Source of the DNA: Actinomycetes bacterium
Lineage (GTDB): Bacteria; Actinomycetota; Acidimicrobiia; Acidimicrobiales; Bog-793
Direction of reading: 5' to 3'
Assembly (NCBI GenBank): GCA_021798985.1
Contig: JAJZBI010000003.1
Span: 1-60,850 of the forward strand
Length of the DNA: 60,850 nucleotides
Shown here: in pieces, positions 8,861 to 17,652 of the stretch
How positions within the stretch are numbered: position 1 is the stretch's first letter
Layout: each line of letters begins with the position of its first letter
Translations under genes and position numbers: made by a program
The notes under the pieces: generated by a model
Databases searched by the model: none
What the model was told of the DNA's origin: nothing
Seen by the model: only the letters and a program-made list of their open reading frames with translations

Positions 8861-9490
8861 TCACGAGCGCGGTGGCCAGCTCGGCGGCGGGAACTGGTCG
8901 AGCGGCCCCTGGCGCCAGGCCGGCGCGGGAAGCTCGGACGAGGCGGCCGGCGTGGCGACGGGGTCCTCGCTCACCGTCCCGGCGTCGGCGACGAGGTCGG
9001 ACCAGCGTCGCCCGTCGAAGTAGCGCCGCTCGTGGCGCCGGCGTGGGTCCGGATACCAGCCGAACAGCGGGGGACGGCCCGCGGCGTCGCTTGGCGGCGG
9101 TGCCGGCTCGTTGCTCGGGAACGTGCCGAGGTCCGGCTCGGCAAAGGTGCCCGACCCCGGTGCCGTGGGGCCGCCCGGCCGGGCGACATCGAAGCGGTAG
9201 GGCGGGACGGTGGCGCTCGGTGCCTGCTGGCCGCCCGAGGGCAGCGCCGGGCGCGTCGTCAGCTCGGCGAGGATCTCGAGCGCGAGGCCGATGAACTGGA
9301 AGACGAGGCAGATGAGGGCCCAGGCGTAGCTCGGCAGCCGCCACGGCGTGACGCCGCGCACGGCGCGGTGGCGGACCGAGATCCGGTAGCCGAGCCAGGA
9401 GAAGGCCAGCGCGAGGACGATGTTCTCGACGAGCGCCGCCGGGCTCGCGGCGAACAGCTCGCTCAAGGTCCGGGTCACCGCTGCTCCCAC
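8861..9490 (-). CDS. Membrane protein with DUF2510 domain
   Basis: 209 aa. Two hydrophobic segments lie near the N-terminus (about residues 20-33 and 55-73). A Pro-rich linker leads to a C-terminal DUF2510 motif, GWYPDP...RRYFDGRRWSDLV, around residues 145-170. DUF2510 is a short Trp-rich module common in actinobacterial membrane proteins, and its role is not established. The first GTG at 9490 is the annotated start; a second GTG five codons on is possible. It stands alone between DUF2469 (convergent) and a small zinc-ribbon gene. Confidence 0.78.
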   Translation of the reverse strand: MGAAVTRTLSELFAASPAALVENIVLALAFSWLGYRISVRHRAVRGVTPWRLPSYAWALICLVFQFIGLALEILAELTTRPALPSGGQQAPSATVPPYRFDVARPGGPTAPGSGTFAEPDLGTFPSNEPAPPPSDAAGRPPLFGWYPDPRRRHERRYFDGRRWSDLVADAGTVSEDPVATPAASSELPAPAWRQGPLDQFPPPSWPPRS

Positions 9491-9585
9491 CGTCGGGTGA
9501 TGCTTGTCATCTCACCGTCATGATACCGGGGAGAGCGCGCCGTTCCCCCAGTTCACAGCTACCCCACAGCGACAGGCGGCGACCT

Positions 9586-9891
9586 TCACGACGGCCGCCC
9601 CGGACGGCGCCGTCCGCGCTGTGACCAGCAGGCGTGGTGCCAGTGCCGTCGCGCGGTCGGGTCGCCGAGCGGGACCACGACGACGTGGCCCACCCCGACG
9701 GCGATCTCCTGGTTGCATCCCGGGCAGCGGTAGGCCTTGGTCGCAGCGACGGGTTGGATGCTGCGCAGCTCGGCGGTGTCGCCGCTCAGCGGGTCGGTGA
9801 CAAAGCGCGCCGGCGCGCCACCGCCGGGCAGGCCGCTGCCGGGTGCACGGCTCCTCGGCCCGCGGCGCCGTCCTCGATCGCCCCGGGCCAT
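9586..9891 (-). CDS. Small zinc-ribbon-like protein
   Basis: 101 aa from the ATG at 9891. The N-terminus is basic (MARGDRGRRRGPRSR). The central YRCPGCNQEI and downstream RRHWHHACW supply a CxxC plus His/Cys set that can bind zinc, an arrangement seen in short actinobacterial proteins of unknown function. A longer in-frame opening to 10263 runs over the start of the divergent metF-like gene and lacks homology. The function is unknown; DNA or RNA binding is possible given the charge, but this is inference. Confidence 0.66.
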   Translation of the reverse strand: MARGDRGRRRGPRSRAPGSGLPGGGAPARFVTDPLSGDTAELRSIQPVAATKAYRCPGCNQEIAVGVGHVVVVPLGDPTARRHWHHACWSQRGRRRPGRPS

Positions 9892-10009
9892 GCGAGCAGT
9901 ATCGCGAAGGCGCGCCACACCCCGACCGGCTGCACCCGGAGCGGTGACGCCTGGACCGGTGGTGACTGCGCCGGCCAAGGCCCGGCGCCGGGCGGCGTAG
10001 CGTTGGGCG

Positions 10010-10789
10010 GTGGCCGCACCGTGCTTTGAGATCATCTGCGAGATCGAGCCGGCGACCACCCCAGATCTGCGCGGGGTCCGCCTCGAGGTCGCCACCTTGA
10101 GCCAGCTCTCGTCGCGCTTTCTCATCCCCGACAACCACCTCGGCCGGGCCGCCGTGTCGAGCATCGCCGTCGCCCGCGAGGTCGCCCAACTCGGCGCCGC
10201 GGCGATCGCCTGCTTGAACGCCCGGGACCGCAACCGCCTCGGCTTCGCGCGCGACCTGCTCACCGCCGCCGCCTACGGCATCGGAGAGTTCCTCTTCGTC
10301 GCCGGCGACCGCCCCGAGAGCGGCCGGCGCTCGGACGACCTCACCGTGCAGATGATGCTCGAACAGGCGCGGCACTTCGCGGCGCGCCACGGAGGCACCG
10401 AGCTGCGCCTCGGCGTGGCGTCGGCCGGCGGCTCCCTCCCGCGCTGGAAGCGCGACGCCGACTTCGTCTTCTGCCAGGTTGGCTTCTCGCTCCCCGAGCT
10501 CCTCGCCCGCCGGGAAGCGCTCGGCTTCGACGGGAAGGTCTACGCCGGGGTGATCGTGCTGTCGAGTGCGGCGATGGCGTGCAAGCTCGCCGCGGAGATC
10601 CCGGACCTGAACGTTCCCGACGACCTGGTCGCGGCGCTCGAGCGCGACCGCGACGCCGGTGTGCACGCCGCCTGCGCCCTCGTCGAGGCGCTGGCGGCCT
10701 CGGGGGCCTTCGACGGTGTCCATCTCGTCCCCGTCCGCCGCTACCGCCAGGTGGCCCAGCTGCTCGAGGGACGCCATCTCGGGCGCTGA
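10010..10789 (+). CDS. Methylenetetrahydrofolate reductase family protein
   Basis: 259 aa, shorter than E. coli MetF (about 296). TIM-barrel features of the family include FEIICEIEPATTPDL at the N-terminus, a central FLFVAGDRP (the NVxxGD-like folate-site loop), the repeated beta/alpha pattern, and GFDGKVYAGVIVLSS near the C-terminus. It would reduce methylene- to methyl-tetrahydrofolate or work on a related C1 carrier. GTG start at 10010. Tightly coupled to the luciferase-like gene downstream, which suggests a shared C1/flavin (possibly F420) process. Confidence 0.72.
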   Translation: MAAPCFEIICEIEPATTPDLRGVRLEVATLSQLSSRFLIPDNHLGRAAVSSIAVAREVAQLGAAAIACLNARDRNRLGFARDLLTAAAYGIGEFLFVAGDRPESGRRSDDLTVQMMLEQARHFAARHGGTELRLGVASAGGSLPRWKRDADFVFCQVGFSLPELLARREALGFDGKVYAGVIVLSSAAMACKLAAEIPDLNVPDDLVAALERDRDAGVHAACALVEALAASGAFDGVHLVPVRRYRQVAQLLEGRHLGR

Positions 10790-11639
10790 GCGTCCTGGCC
10801 CGGACGGCCCCGCCGGTCCGTGGCTGGCGCTCGTCGCCCCGACCGGGGTCCTGCGCGCCCCGGCCGGGGCGACGCCTCCCGACGCGGCGTCTCCTGACGC
10901 CGTGCTGGCGCTCGCCGCCGAGGCGGAGTCCGCCGGCTTCGACGCCCTGTTGCTCGATGGTCGGGGCCCCGGCCGGCGCGACCCCTTCGTGCTGCTCGGC
11001 GCTGCCGCCGCCGGGACGTCCCGGCTCGGCCTCGGCGCCCTATGCGACGGCGCGAGCTGGCCGCCGAGCGTGCTCGCCAAGGCGGTGGCGAGCCTCGATG
11101 TCTGCTCGCTCGGCCGGGCGATCGCGCTCGTCGCCCCCGAGGCGGGTGAGGATGCGCAGGTGAGCGCCGAGGCGCTCGAGGTGTGCCGGCTGATGCTGCG
11201 CACCCCGGCGCCGAGCTTCTCTGGGGTGAGCCAGGTGATCGAGCGGGCCTGGAACGAGCCGCGCGCGCGGCGCGCGTCGCCGACGCCGGTCGGCCTGGTG
11301 CTGCCCGTTGCGGCGCTCGATGATGCGACCCTCGCCGGCCTGATCCTGGCGGCGGGCCGCGCTGCCGACCTGGTGCTGATCGAGCTGCCGGCGCATCGCG
11401 GTGGCGTCGATTACCTGGCGGGGATCGTCGCCGCGCTTCGTGCCGCGGCGAGCGCCGGCGGCCGCCTCCCGGCCAGCCTGCGCGCCGTCGCGCTGATCGG
11501 CGAGGCGCACGAGCCGGCGCTGCCCGCCGCCGCGGAGCTGTCGGCGGCCGGGTGCAGTGGCCTGGCGCTGCGCTGGCCGGGACGTGCACCGCTGGCCGGT
11601 GAGCTCGCGACCTGGCGGGCGTGGCTCGCGCCCACCTGA
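10776..11639 (+). CDS. Luciferase-like (LLM) family oxidoreductase, diverged
   Basis: About 287 aa. The frame shows the LLM barrel pattern: LALAAEAESAGFDALLLDG, DPFVLLGAAAAGTSRLGLGAL, PSVLAKAVASLDVCSLGRAIALVAP, then VGLVLPVAALDDATLAGLILAAGRAADLVLIEL. The start is unusual: the frame runs out of the preceding gene, and the only ATG/GTG/TTG near the homology are a GTG at 10902 (too late) and one at 10659 (deep in the upstream gene). An ATC at 10776 follows a GAGGGA at good spacing and is taken provisionally; a CTG at 10824 is another option. F420 dependence is possible for the family but unproven here. Confidence 0.62.
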   Translation: MSGAERPGPDGPAGPWLALVAPTGVLRAPAGATPPDAASPDAVLALAAEAESAGFDALLLDGRGPGRRDPFVLLGAAAAGTSRLGLGALCDGASWPPSVLAKAVASLDVCSLGRAIALVAPEAGEDAQVSAEALEVCRLMLRTPAPSFSGVSQVIERAWNEPRARRASPTPVGLVLPVAALDDATLAGLILAAGRAADLVLIELPAHRGGVDYLAGIVAALRAAASAGGRLPASLRAVALIGEAHEPALPAAAELSAAGCSGLALRWPGRAPLAGELATWRAWLAPT

Positions 11640-11660
11640 GCGGTCGCGCCGAGCCGCCGG

Positions 11661-12494
11661 TCAGAACAGGCTGGGGGCGGGTGTCTCGAGGAGGGCGGCG
11701 TAGGTGGCGGCGACCTGCTTGGTGACCGGTCCTGGCCAGGCGAGCGCCGCCTTGTCGATCGCCGAGATCGGCTGCACGCCCCGCAGTGAGGAGGTGAGGA
11801 AGGCCTCCTCGACGGCCTCGGCCCGAAAGGCCGCGATCGGCACGTCGCGCTCGGTGCCGCCGTGGTGGGCGAGCACGAGCGCCCGAGTGACGCCGGCGAG
11901 GCAACCCGAGGACAACGGCGGGGTGCACAGCTCGCCGTCGAGCACCACGAAGACGTTCGAGCCCGTGCCCTCGCACAGCATCGCCGCGGTGTTGGCGAAG
12001 ATCGCCTCGTCGGCGCCCTCGCTCGTGGCGCGGGCGAGCGCCAGGGCGTTCTCGGCGTACGAGGTGGTCTTCAAGCCGGCCAGGGCGCCGCGCTCGTTGC
12101 GCGTCCAGGGCACGACGTGCACCGCGGCGTGCTCGTGCGGCTCGCCGAGCGGCTCGAGGGCGACGATGATCGACGGCGGGCCGGACTGGCGTGCCGAGCC
12201 AAGCGGGCCGCGCCCGGCCGTGACGGTGATGCGCAGGCGCGCCTCGGCGAGCCCGGCCGCCTCGACGACCGCCGCCGCTGCACCGTGCAGCTCGCGCCGG
12301 CTGACCGGGCCGATGCCGAGCCCTGCTGCGGAGCGGGCGAGCCGATCGAGGTGCGCCTCCAAGGCAAAGGGCCGGCCTCGCCAGACGAGCACCGTCTCAA
12401 AGACGCCGTCGCCGACGACGAGGCCGTGGTCGAAGACCGACAGCTCGGCGTCGGCCTCCTCGATCAGGCGGCCGTTGACGTAGGCGAGGGCCAT
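11661..12494 (-). CDS. Class IV aminotransferase (aminodeoxychorismate lyase or branched-chain aminotransferase type)
   Basis: 277-aa PLP enzyme of fold type IV. Seen: YVNGRLIEEADAELSVFDHGLVVGDGVFETV at the N-terminus, the PLP lysine in GLKTTSYAENALALARA, EAIFANTAAMLCEGTGSNVFVV, and SSLRGVQPISAID near the end. PabC (folate), Ilv/BCAT and D-amino-acid aminotransferases share these marks. Proximity to an MTHFR-like gene weakly favours PabC. ATG start at 12494, 9 bp after the CDF gene stop on the same strand. Confidence 0.82.
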   Translation of the reverse strand: MALAYVNGRLIEEADAELSVFDHGLVVGDGVFETVLVWRGRPFALEAHLDRLARSAAGLGIGPVSRRELHGAAAAVVEAAGLAEARLRITVTAGRGPLGSARQSGPPSIIVALEPLGEPHEHAAVHVVPWTRNERGALAGLKTTSYAENALALARATSEGADEAIFANTAAMLCEGTGSNVFVVLDGELCTPPLSSGCLAGVTRALVLAHHGGTERDVPIAAFRAEAVEEAFLTSSLRGVQPISAIDKAALAWPGPVTKQVAATYAALLETPAPSLF

Positions 12495-12503
12495 GGCCGC
12501 ACG

Positions 12504-13472
12504 CTAGTGCTCGCGCTGGCCCGTCTCGATGCTGCAGGCCTCGCCGAGCGCGGGCGCGCACGGGTCGCACTCGAGCTCGAGCGTGGAATGGGCGATCGAA
12601 AAGGGCACCTCCACGGCCTGCTTCACGAGCTCGCCGACCGCCTGGGCCTCCTTGAGGCTGGGGTGCCCGTCCACCACGACGTGGGCCGACAGCGCCCGCA
12701 CGTCGCTCGACAGGCTCCAGCAGTGCAGGTCGTGCACGGCGGCGACACCACGCACCTCGCAGATGGCGCTCGTCAGCGCGACGACGTCGAGGTCGGCCGG
12801 TGTCGCCTCAAGGAGCATGTCCATGCTCTCGCGGCCGATGCGCAGCGCCTCGAAGGCGACGAGCACGGCGACGGCGAGCGAGACCGCGGGGTCGATCGCC
12901 CGGGCGCCCGGGCGCACCAAGATGACCACACCCGAGGCGAGCACGGCGAGGGAGGCCACGGCGTCACTTCCGAGGTGGACGAGGGCGGTGCGCACGTTGA
13001 TGTCGCCGCGGTGCTCGCGCAGCACGAGCGCGCCGAGGACATTGACGGCGAGGCCGGCACCGGCGATGGCGATCACCGGCGGGGCGTCGACCGCGCCGGG
13101 GTGGGCGAAGCGGTCGATGCCGGCGATTGCGATGGCGACGCTGACGGCGAGGAGGATGCCCACGTTCGCCGCCGCCGACAGCACGCTCGCCCGGTGGAAG
13201 CCAAAGCTGTGGGCCCGCGTCGGCGAGCGTAGGGCGAGTCGCGTTGCCGAGAAGGCAAGCACCAGGGCGGCGACGTCAGAGAGGTTGTGGCCAGCATCGG
13301 ACAACAGCGCCGTCGAGTGAGCGGCGAGGCCGCCGACCACCTCGGCGAGCACCAACAGCGCGTTCAACGCCCCGGCGGCAAGCAGCCGCCGTGCACGCTC
13401 GCCGGTGCGCACCCGGCGAGCCGGGAGGGGCTCGTGGGTCCTGGTCACCCAGCGCCTCAGTGTAGGAGGCAA
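12504..13472 (-). CDS. Cation diffusion facilitator (CDF) metal exporter
   Basis: 322-aa inner-membrane Zn2+/metal:proton antiporter. About six transmembrane helices. The paired metal-site motifs are in TM2 (DAGHNLSD) and TM5 (HLGSDAVAS), both HxxxD, the pattern for zinc-selective CDFs. A cytosolic C-terminal domain follows (AAVHDLHCWSLSSDVRALSAHV) with a Cys-containing tail (ECDPCAPALGEACS). No metalloregulator is adjacent. Operon-like with the aminotransferase downstream. Confidence 0.9.
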   Translation of the reverse strand: MPPTLRRWVTRTHEPLPARRVRTGERARRLLAAGALNALLVLAEVVGGLAAHSTALLSDAGHNLSDVAALVLAFSATRLALRSPTRAHSFGFHRASVLSAAANVGILLAVSVAIAIAGIDRFAHPGAVDAPPVIAIAGAGLAVNVLGALVLREHRGDINVRTALVHLGSDAVASLAVLASGVVILVRPGARAIDPAVSLAVAVLVAFEALRIGRESMDMLLEATPADLDVVALTSAICEVRGVAAVHDLHCWSLSSDVRALSAHVVVDGHPSLKEAQAVGELVKQAVEVPFSIAHSTLELECDPCAPALGEACSIETGQREH

Positions 13473-13496
13473 AAACCGCCCGCTCGGGCGGATCGC

Positions 13497-14363
13497 TCAG
13501 ATGGCGGGGGAAGACAGCGAGGTCTCCTCGGCGCGCGAGATCTCGCTGCGCACGAGCGCCATGTCCTCTTGGTGGGTGACGCCGATGCAGCGGGCGCCCG
13601 TGCCAACGACCTGGACGGCGTCGCGCCCGGTGATGACGAGCGCGTTGACGACGTCGGGCAGCACGAGCTCGGGCCGCACGGCCCGCGCCGGATCGAAGCT
13701 GGCGATCGCCTCGGCCAAAAGGTCGAAGATCCGCACCTCGAAGCGCCACAGGTTCATCGAGACGCGCTCGCGCCCGGTGAGCGGCCGCATCGCCAGGTCC
13801 GAGCCGGCGGGCTTGCCGAGGAAGGTGCCGTCCTCGAGGCGCTGGACCGTGTGCTCGACGATCTGGCGCAGCGCTCCGCTGTCGTCGACCTCGCAGATCC
13901 CCCGCGTCACCGGGGCCGGCGTGAGCACCGTGCGGTTGAGGCGGTAGCCGACGAGGACGTGGGGGCGCTCGGGCCGGTGCCCGTTGCTCGCTGGCGAGGT
14001 CGTCGCCAGCGGCGAGACCAAGGCGGCGATCGCCTCGTTGCCATACAGGTCATCGGCGTTGGCGACCACGAAGGGCTCCGAGATCGCCGGCCGGGCCGAG
14101 AGGACGGCCTGGGCCGTACCGGGCACGGGCGCCTGGACGACGAGCTCGACGGGCAGCGCGCGCGGCCAGCGTGCGGCGATGTGCCCGGCGATCTCGTCGC
14201 GGATCTCCTCGCGCACGATCACCACCACGCCGGCGAACCCGCAGGCCGCGGCGCACCCGGCCGTATAGTCCATGAGGGCCTCGCCCTTTGGTCCCACGGG
14301 CGCGAGCTGCTTCAAGCCGCCAAAGCGACGACCGTGACCGGCGGCGAGGAGCACGAGCTGCAT
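13497..14363 (-). CDS. Nucleotidyltransferase (sugar-phosphate NTP transferase type)
   Basis: 288 aa. GT-A-like fold with LLAAGHGRRFGGLKQL (the G-x-G-x-R...K nucleotide loop) at the N-terminus and the metal-binding VVANADDLYG in place of the usual DGD. These features place it with NDP-sugar pyrophosphorylase-like proteins, but the acceptor cannot be named. It starts at 14363 (ATG), divergent from nfu by 65 bp. Confidence 0.78.
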   Translation of the reverse strand: MQLVLLAAGHGRRFGGLKQLAPVGPKGEALMDYTAGCAAACGFAGVVVIVREEIRDEIAGHIAARWPRALPVELVVQAPVPGTAQAVLSARPAISEPFVVANADDLYGNEAIAALVSPLATTSPASNGHRPERPHVLVGYRLNRTVLTPAPVTRGICEVDDSGALRQIVEHTVQRLEDGTFLGKPAGSDLAMRPLTGRERVSMNLWRFEVRIFDLLAEAIASFDPARAVRPELVLPDVVNALVITGRDAVQVVGTGARCIGVTHQEDMALVRSEISRAEETSLSSPAI

Positions 14364-14428
14364 GGTGGGATCCTAGAGGGCAAGGCGTCGGCCGAAGAAG
14401 GCCCAGATGACGAGCGGGGTGCGAGGAC

Positions 14429-14797
14429 GTGGGTGAGACCGTCGAAGAGCAGGTGGCGAGCAGCGGTCCGGTCGGTGGGCTCTCCCCAGAAGAGCTCGAG
14501 CGGCGCCGCGGCGAGCTCGAGGAGCTGATGGAGCTCATGCGTCCGGCGGTCCAGATGGACGGCGGCGACCTCGAGCTCGTCGACGTCGACTACGACAAGG
14601 GCATCGTCGAGGTGCAGCTCCAAGGCGCCTGCGGCTCGTGCGCGATCTCCGCCACCACCTTGCAGGGCGGGGTCGAGCGGCTGCTCACCGAGCGCCTCCC
14701 CTGGGTGCGCGAGGTGCGCGGCGGCGTCGATGAGTCGGTCGACCCCTACGAGAGCGCTGCGCTCGGCCGTGGCGCCTACGTCCCCCGCTACTACTGA
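14429..14797 (+). CDS. nfu: NifU C-terminal domain (Nfu-type) Fe-S scaffold protein
   Basis: 122 aa. Conserved Nfu core from about residue 28: ELMRPAVQMDGGDLELVDVD, the cluster-binding CxxC in GACGSCAISATTLQGGVE, and an Ile/Leu-rich helix. It carries or delivers Fe-S clusters to client enzymes. GTG start at 14429. An acidic N-terminal 25 residues and a C-terminal tail ending RYY lie outside the core. No other Isc/Suf gene is in the window. Confidence 0.93.
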   Translation: MGETVEEQVASSGPVGGLSPEELERRRGELEELMELMRPAVQMDGGDLELVDVDYDKGIVEVQLQGACGSCAISATTLQGGVERLLTERLPWVREVRGGVDESVDPYESAALGRGAYVPRYY

Positions 14798-14809
14798 TCC
14801 CCGGCCGCC

Positions 14810-15658
14810 TCAGCCCCCAGCGCGCGCGGCCCGCATGGCGGCGCGCAGCTGGCGGTAGCTGACCCGTGCCGTCCCGCTCGCCTCGAGCGCACTGGCGAGC
14901 GCGCCGCCGCGCGCCAGGGCGGCGGCGTGGCCGGAGCGCTCGGCCCAGCGCTTTGGCGCCGCCCGGCGCAGCTCGGGGCCATCGAGCACGGGGCGCAGCA
15001 CGAGCTCGCTCAGCCCCTCGCTGAGGCCCGCCAACAGCTCGACGAGCTCGTCGGTCGACCTCGCCGCGCCGAGCTCGACGACGCGGGCCGGGCAGAGGAC
15101 CGCGGCCTGTGCCGCGAGCGAGCGGAAGGGGAAGCCCGCCTTGGCCTCGACCTCGGCGCTCGGCAGGCGGATCGGCAGCGCCAGCTCGTCGGCGAGGTCG
15201 AGGTAGGCGTCGAAGAACTCGGGCTTCAGCGTCACCTCGGCGTGGTGCACGGCGAGGTGGCTGACGTCAAAGCCCCAGTAGATCGCCCGCTCGAGCTGGG
15301 CGCGCCACTCCCGGCGCACCTCCTCGAGGTCCGCGTGCTCCCATACGTCCTCGACGGTGCGTGGGAAGCCGCCGTCCCCGTCCAACAGCGAGGGGGCATG
15401 GGTCAGCGGGCCCCAGCGGTACAGGTCGTGCTCGGCGTTGAGCGCGAGCTGCACGCCGACGTCCTCGCCGCGGTAGTCCGCGGCGGCGCCCCGCGCCCAG
15501 GGCGCGGCGACGATCAAGGAGGCCGAGGTCGCCGAGCCGCGGCGGAGCGCCGCGTAGATCGCCTCGTTGGCCGCGAGGCTAAAGCCGAGCTCGTCGGCGC
15601 ACACGATGACCGCTCGCGCCGTCCCGTTGAGGCCCAGCCGTGCGAGGAGTTCGCTCAC
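14810..15658 (-). CDS. ChbG/HpnK (YdjC) family carbohydrate deacetylase
   Basis: About 282 aa from the GTG at 15658. YdjC-type fold with VIVCADELGFSLAANEAIYAALRRG (the metal aspartate sits in an ADE rather than the usual ADDFG), a central HLAVHHAEVTLKPEFFDAYLDLA with the metal/active-site histidines, and a C-terminal helical part. Family members remove acetyl groups from amino sugars such as chitobiose. The longer frame to 15754 overlaps purE and lacks homology. The substrate is unknown. Confidence 0.78.
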   Translation of the reverse strand: MSELLARLGLNGTARAVIVCADELGFSLAANEAIYAALRRGSATSASLIVAAPWARGAAADYRGEDVGVQLALNAEHDLYRWGPLTHAPSLLDGDGGFPRTVEDVWEHADLEEVRREWRAQLERAIYWGFDVSHLAVHHAEVTLKPEFFDAYLDLADELALPIRLPSAEVEAKAGFPFRSLAAQAAVLCPARVVELGAARSTDELVELLAGLSEGLSELVLRPVLDGPELRRAAPKRWAERSGHAAALARGGALASALEASGTARVSYRQLRAAMRAARAGG

Positions 15659-15683
15659 CGGGGGAACCGTAGCGGCAACGGGC

Positions 15684-16175
15684 TCAGCGGCCGAGGCGCG
15701 CCTGCATGGCGGCATCCTTGGCGCGGACCTCGTCGGCCATCTGATCGCGAGCATGCTGCAACTTCTCGACGAGGCCCGGGTCGCTCGTGGCGAGGATCCG
15801 CACCGCCAGCAGCGCGGCGTTGCGGGCGCCGTCGACCGACACCGTGGCGACGGGGACCCCCCGTGGCATCTGGACGATCGACAGCAGCGAGTCGAGCCCG
15901 GCGAGGCGCTTGAGGCCGATCGGCACCCCGATCACCGGCAGGTGGGTGACGGCAGCGAGCACGCCGGGCAGATGGGCCGCGCCCCCAGCGCCGGCGATGA
16001 TCACCTTGATGCCGTCCTCGGCGGCCTGGCGGCCAAAGCCGATGGCCTCGTCCGGGGTGCGGTGCGCGGAGAGCACCCGCATCTGCCAGGCGACGCCGTA
16101 CTCATCGAGCGCCTCGGCCGCCTCGCCCATGATCGGCTCGTCCGCGTCACTGCCCATCACGATGGCGACGCTCAT
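15684..16175 (-). CDS. purE: N5-carboxyaminoimidazole ribonucleotide mutase
   Basis: 163-aa class I PurE; converts N5-CAIR to CAIR in purine synthesis. Conserved [45 protein letters not shown] and [17 protein letters not shown] are all present. ATG at 16175, 7 bp after the PAP2 gene on the same strand. The usual partner purK is not in the window. Confidence 0.96.
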   Translation of the reverse strand: MSVAIVMGSDADEPIMGEAAEALDEYGVAWQMRVLSAHRTPDEAIGFGRQAAEDGIKVIIAGAGGAAHLPGVLAAVTHLPVIGVPIGLKRLAGLDSLLSIVQMPRGVPVATVSVDGARNAALLAVRILATSDPGLVEKLQHARDQMADEVRAKDAAMQARLGR

Positions 16176-16182
16176 GATCGCC

Positions 16183-16800
16183 TCAGGTGGGATCCGAACG
16201 GCGCGGCTCGAGCGGCATCAAGCGGCGCAGCAGGTATCCGAGCCCGAGGCCGATGATCGCGCCGCCGATGACGTCGGAGGCGTGGTGGATGCGCACGTAC
16301 AGCCGGGAGGTGGCGATCACCGCCGCCGCCGCGAGGTACCCCGGCGCGGCGGCGTCCTGCTCGCCGAGCAGCGTCGCCGCGCAGAAGGCCGCCGTGGCGT
16401 GCCCTGAGGGGAAGCTCGAGGTGAGCGGCTGGCGGAACGGGAGCGGGTGCTCGATCGCCTCGAGCGGGCGCTTGCGCCCGACGAGCGACTTCACGAGCCC
16501 GTTGACGAGGAGGAACTCGACGCATGTACCGAGCAGCGCGCGCGCCGCGGCGCGCTCGTTGACCCGCCCGCCGCGCAGGGCCCGCGCGAGGGCGAGTGCC
16601 ACCCAGATGAGGCTGAACTCACCCAGCGAGGACGCGCCGTAGAAGACCCGGTCGGCGGCCGCCTTGCCGCGCCAGGGGGCGATCGCTTGCTCGACGCGCG
16701 CATCGAAGCGCTCGATCCACCCGGTCGTGCCGGCGAACAGCCCGCTTCGCCCGAGCAGACCGGTGGGCGAGAGCACGAACCGCCGCCGGTGCGCCGCCAT
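16183..16800 (-). CDS. PAP2-family membrane phosphatase
   Basis: 205 aa from the ATG at 16800. It carries the three-part acid phosphatase signature: [18 protein letters not shown] and [13 protein letters not shown]. About five membrane segments frame these motifs. Likely dephosphorylates lipid phosphates (undecaprenyl-PP, phosphatidate) on the outer face of the membrane. An upstream in-frame extension to 17091 overlaps the RecB-like gene and is not used. Confidence 0.88.
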   Translation of the reverse strand: MAAHRRRFVLSPTGLLGRSGLFAGTTGWIERFDARVEQAIAPWRGKAAADRVFYGASSLGEFSLIWVALALARALRGGRVNERAAARALLGTCVEFLLVNGLVKSLVGRKRPLEAIEHPLPFRQPLTSSFPSGHATAAFCAATLLGEQDAAAPGYLAAAAVIATSRLYVRIHHASDVIGGAIIGLGLGYLLRRLMPLEPRRSDPT

Positions 16801-16811
16801 GAGCCCGCAGG

Positions 16812-17642
16812 CTAGTGCGCTGCGGCGGCCGCCTGGGGGGCGAGGGCGACCGGGACGCGCCGGGCCATCGCCGGGCAGCGGGCCTGGAAGGCGCAGTAGC
16901 TGCACAGCCGCGACGGGTTCGGCCGGAAGTCCCCGCTCCCGCACGCCCGCTCGATCGCCGCCCAGACGGCAAGGGCCCGCTGGCGCAGCCCCCGCATCGA
17001 CTGGTCCGTCGGCGCCTGGGCGATCACCACCTGGTCGCGCAGGTAGATGAGGCGCACCTCGCGGGGCCGGCGGCCGAGCACCTGCTCGCACAAGAAGGCG
17101 TAGAAGTGCAGGGCCCCGAGCCGGCTCTGGGCCTGTTCGGCGCGCGGGGCGCGGCCCGTCTTGTAGTCGACGACCACGAACTCGCCGTCCTCGAGCCGGT
17201 CGAGGCGGTCGATGATGCCGCGCAGCTCGACGCCGCCGACGCTCGCCCGCAGGTCGAGCTCGAGGCCGACGGGCCGGACCTCGGTGGGGTCCTCGAGGCC
17301 GAAGTAGCGCTCGAGGAGCACCTGGGCCTCGCGCACGAAGGCCGCCTCGCCCGGCTCGTCGAGGCCGAGCTCGGCCACCTCGGTCGTCCCCGACAGCTCG
17401 GACCAGGCACGATCCAATGCGGCGACGGCCTGGTCGCGGGTCCGCTCGGCCGGCCGGCCGGTGCCGAAGAGGAGTTGTAGCGCCCGGTGCACGAGGGTGC
17501 CCCGCACCTGGTGCGGGCTTGCCGGCTCGGGCAGGCGGTCGATGTAGGCCAGGCGGAAAGCGAGCGGGCAGCTGATGAAGCGGCTCAGCTTGGAGGGGGT
17601 GAGGGTGCTCGGCAGCTCGAGGGCTCCAGCCGTCTCGGTCAT
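16812..17642 (-). CDS. RecB-like PD-(D/E)XK nuclease with probable Fe-S cluster
   Basis: 276 aa from the ATG at 17642 (an upstream ATG at 17672 would overlap the hydrolase gene). Seen: TLTPSKLSRFISCPLAFRLAYIDRLP at the N-terminus, RGTLVHRALQLLF, GIIDRLDRLEDGEFVVVDYKTGRAP holding the D-(x)n-DxK active site, and a C-terminal CSYCAFQARCP. The N-terminal Cys plus the C-terminal Cys cluster match the 4Fe-4S staple of AddB/RecB-family exonucleases. Single-domain forms of this type are common in actinobacteria; no helicase domain is attached. Confidence 0.86.
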   Translation of the reverse strand: MTETAGALELPSTLTPSKLSRFISCPLAFRLAYIDRLPEPASPHQVRGTLVHRALQLLFGTGRPAERTRDQAVAALDRAWSELSGTTEVAELGLDEPGEAAFVREAQVLLERYFGLEDPTEVRPVGLELDLRASVGGVELRGIIDRLDRLEDGEFVVVDYKTGRAPRAEQAQSRLGALHFYAFLCEQVLGRRPREVRLIYLRDQVVIAQAPTDQSMRGLRQRALAVWAAIERACGSGDFRPNPSRLCSYCAFQARCPAMARRVPVALAPQAAAAAH

Positions 17643-17652
17643 GGCGGCGAGG

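Noticed and set aside
9518-11203. 561-aa minus-strand open frame opposite the MTHFR-like and luciferase-like genes
   Set aside because: Low-complexity Arg/Pro/Gly composition; the opposite strand has clear family matches.
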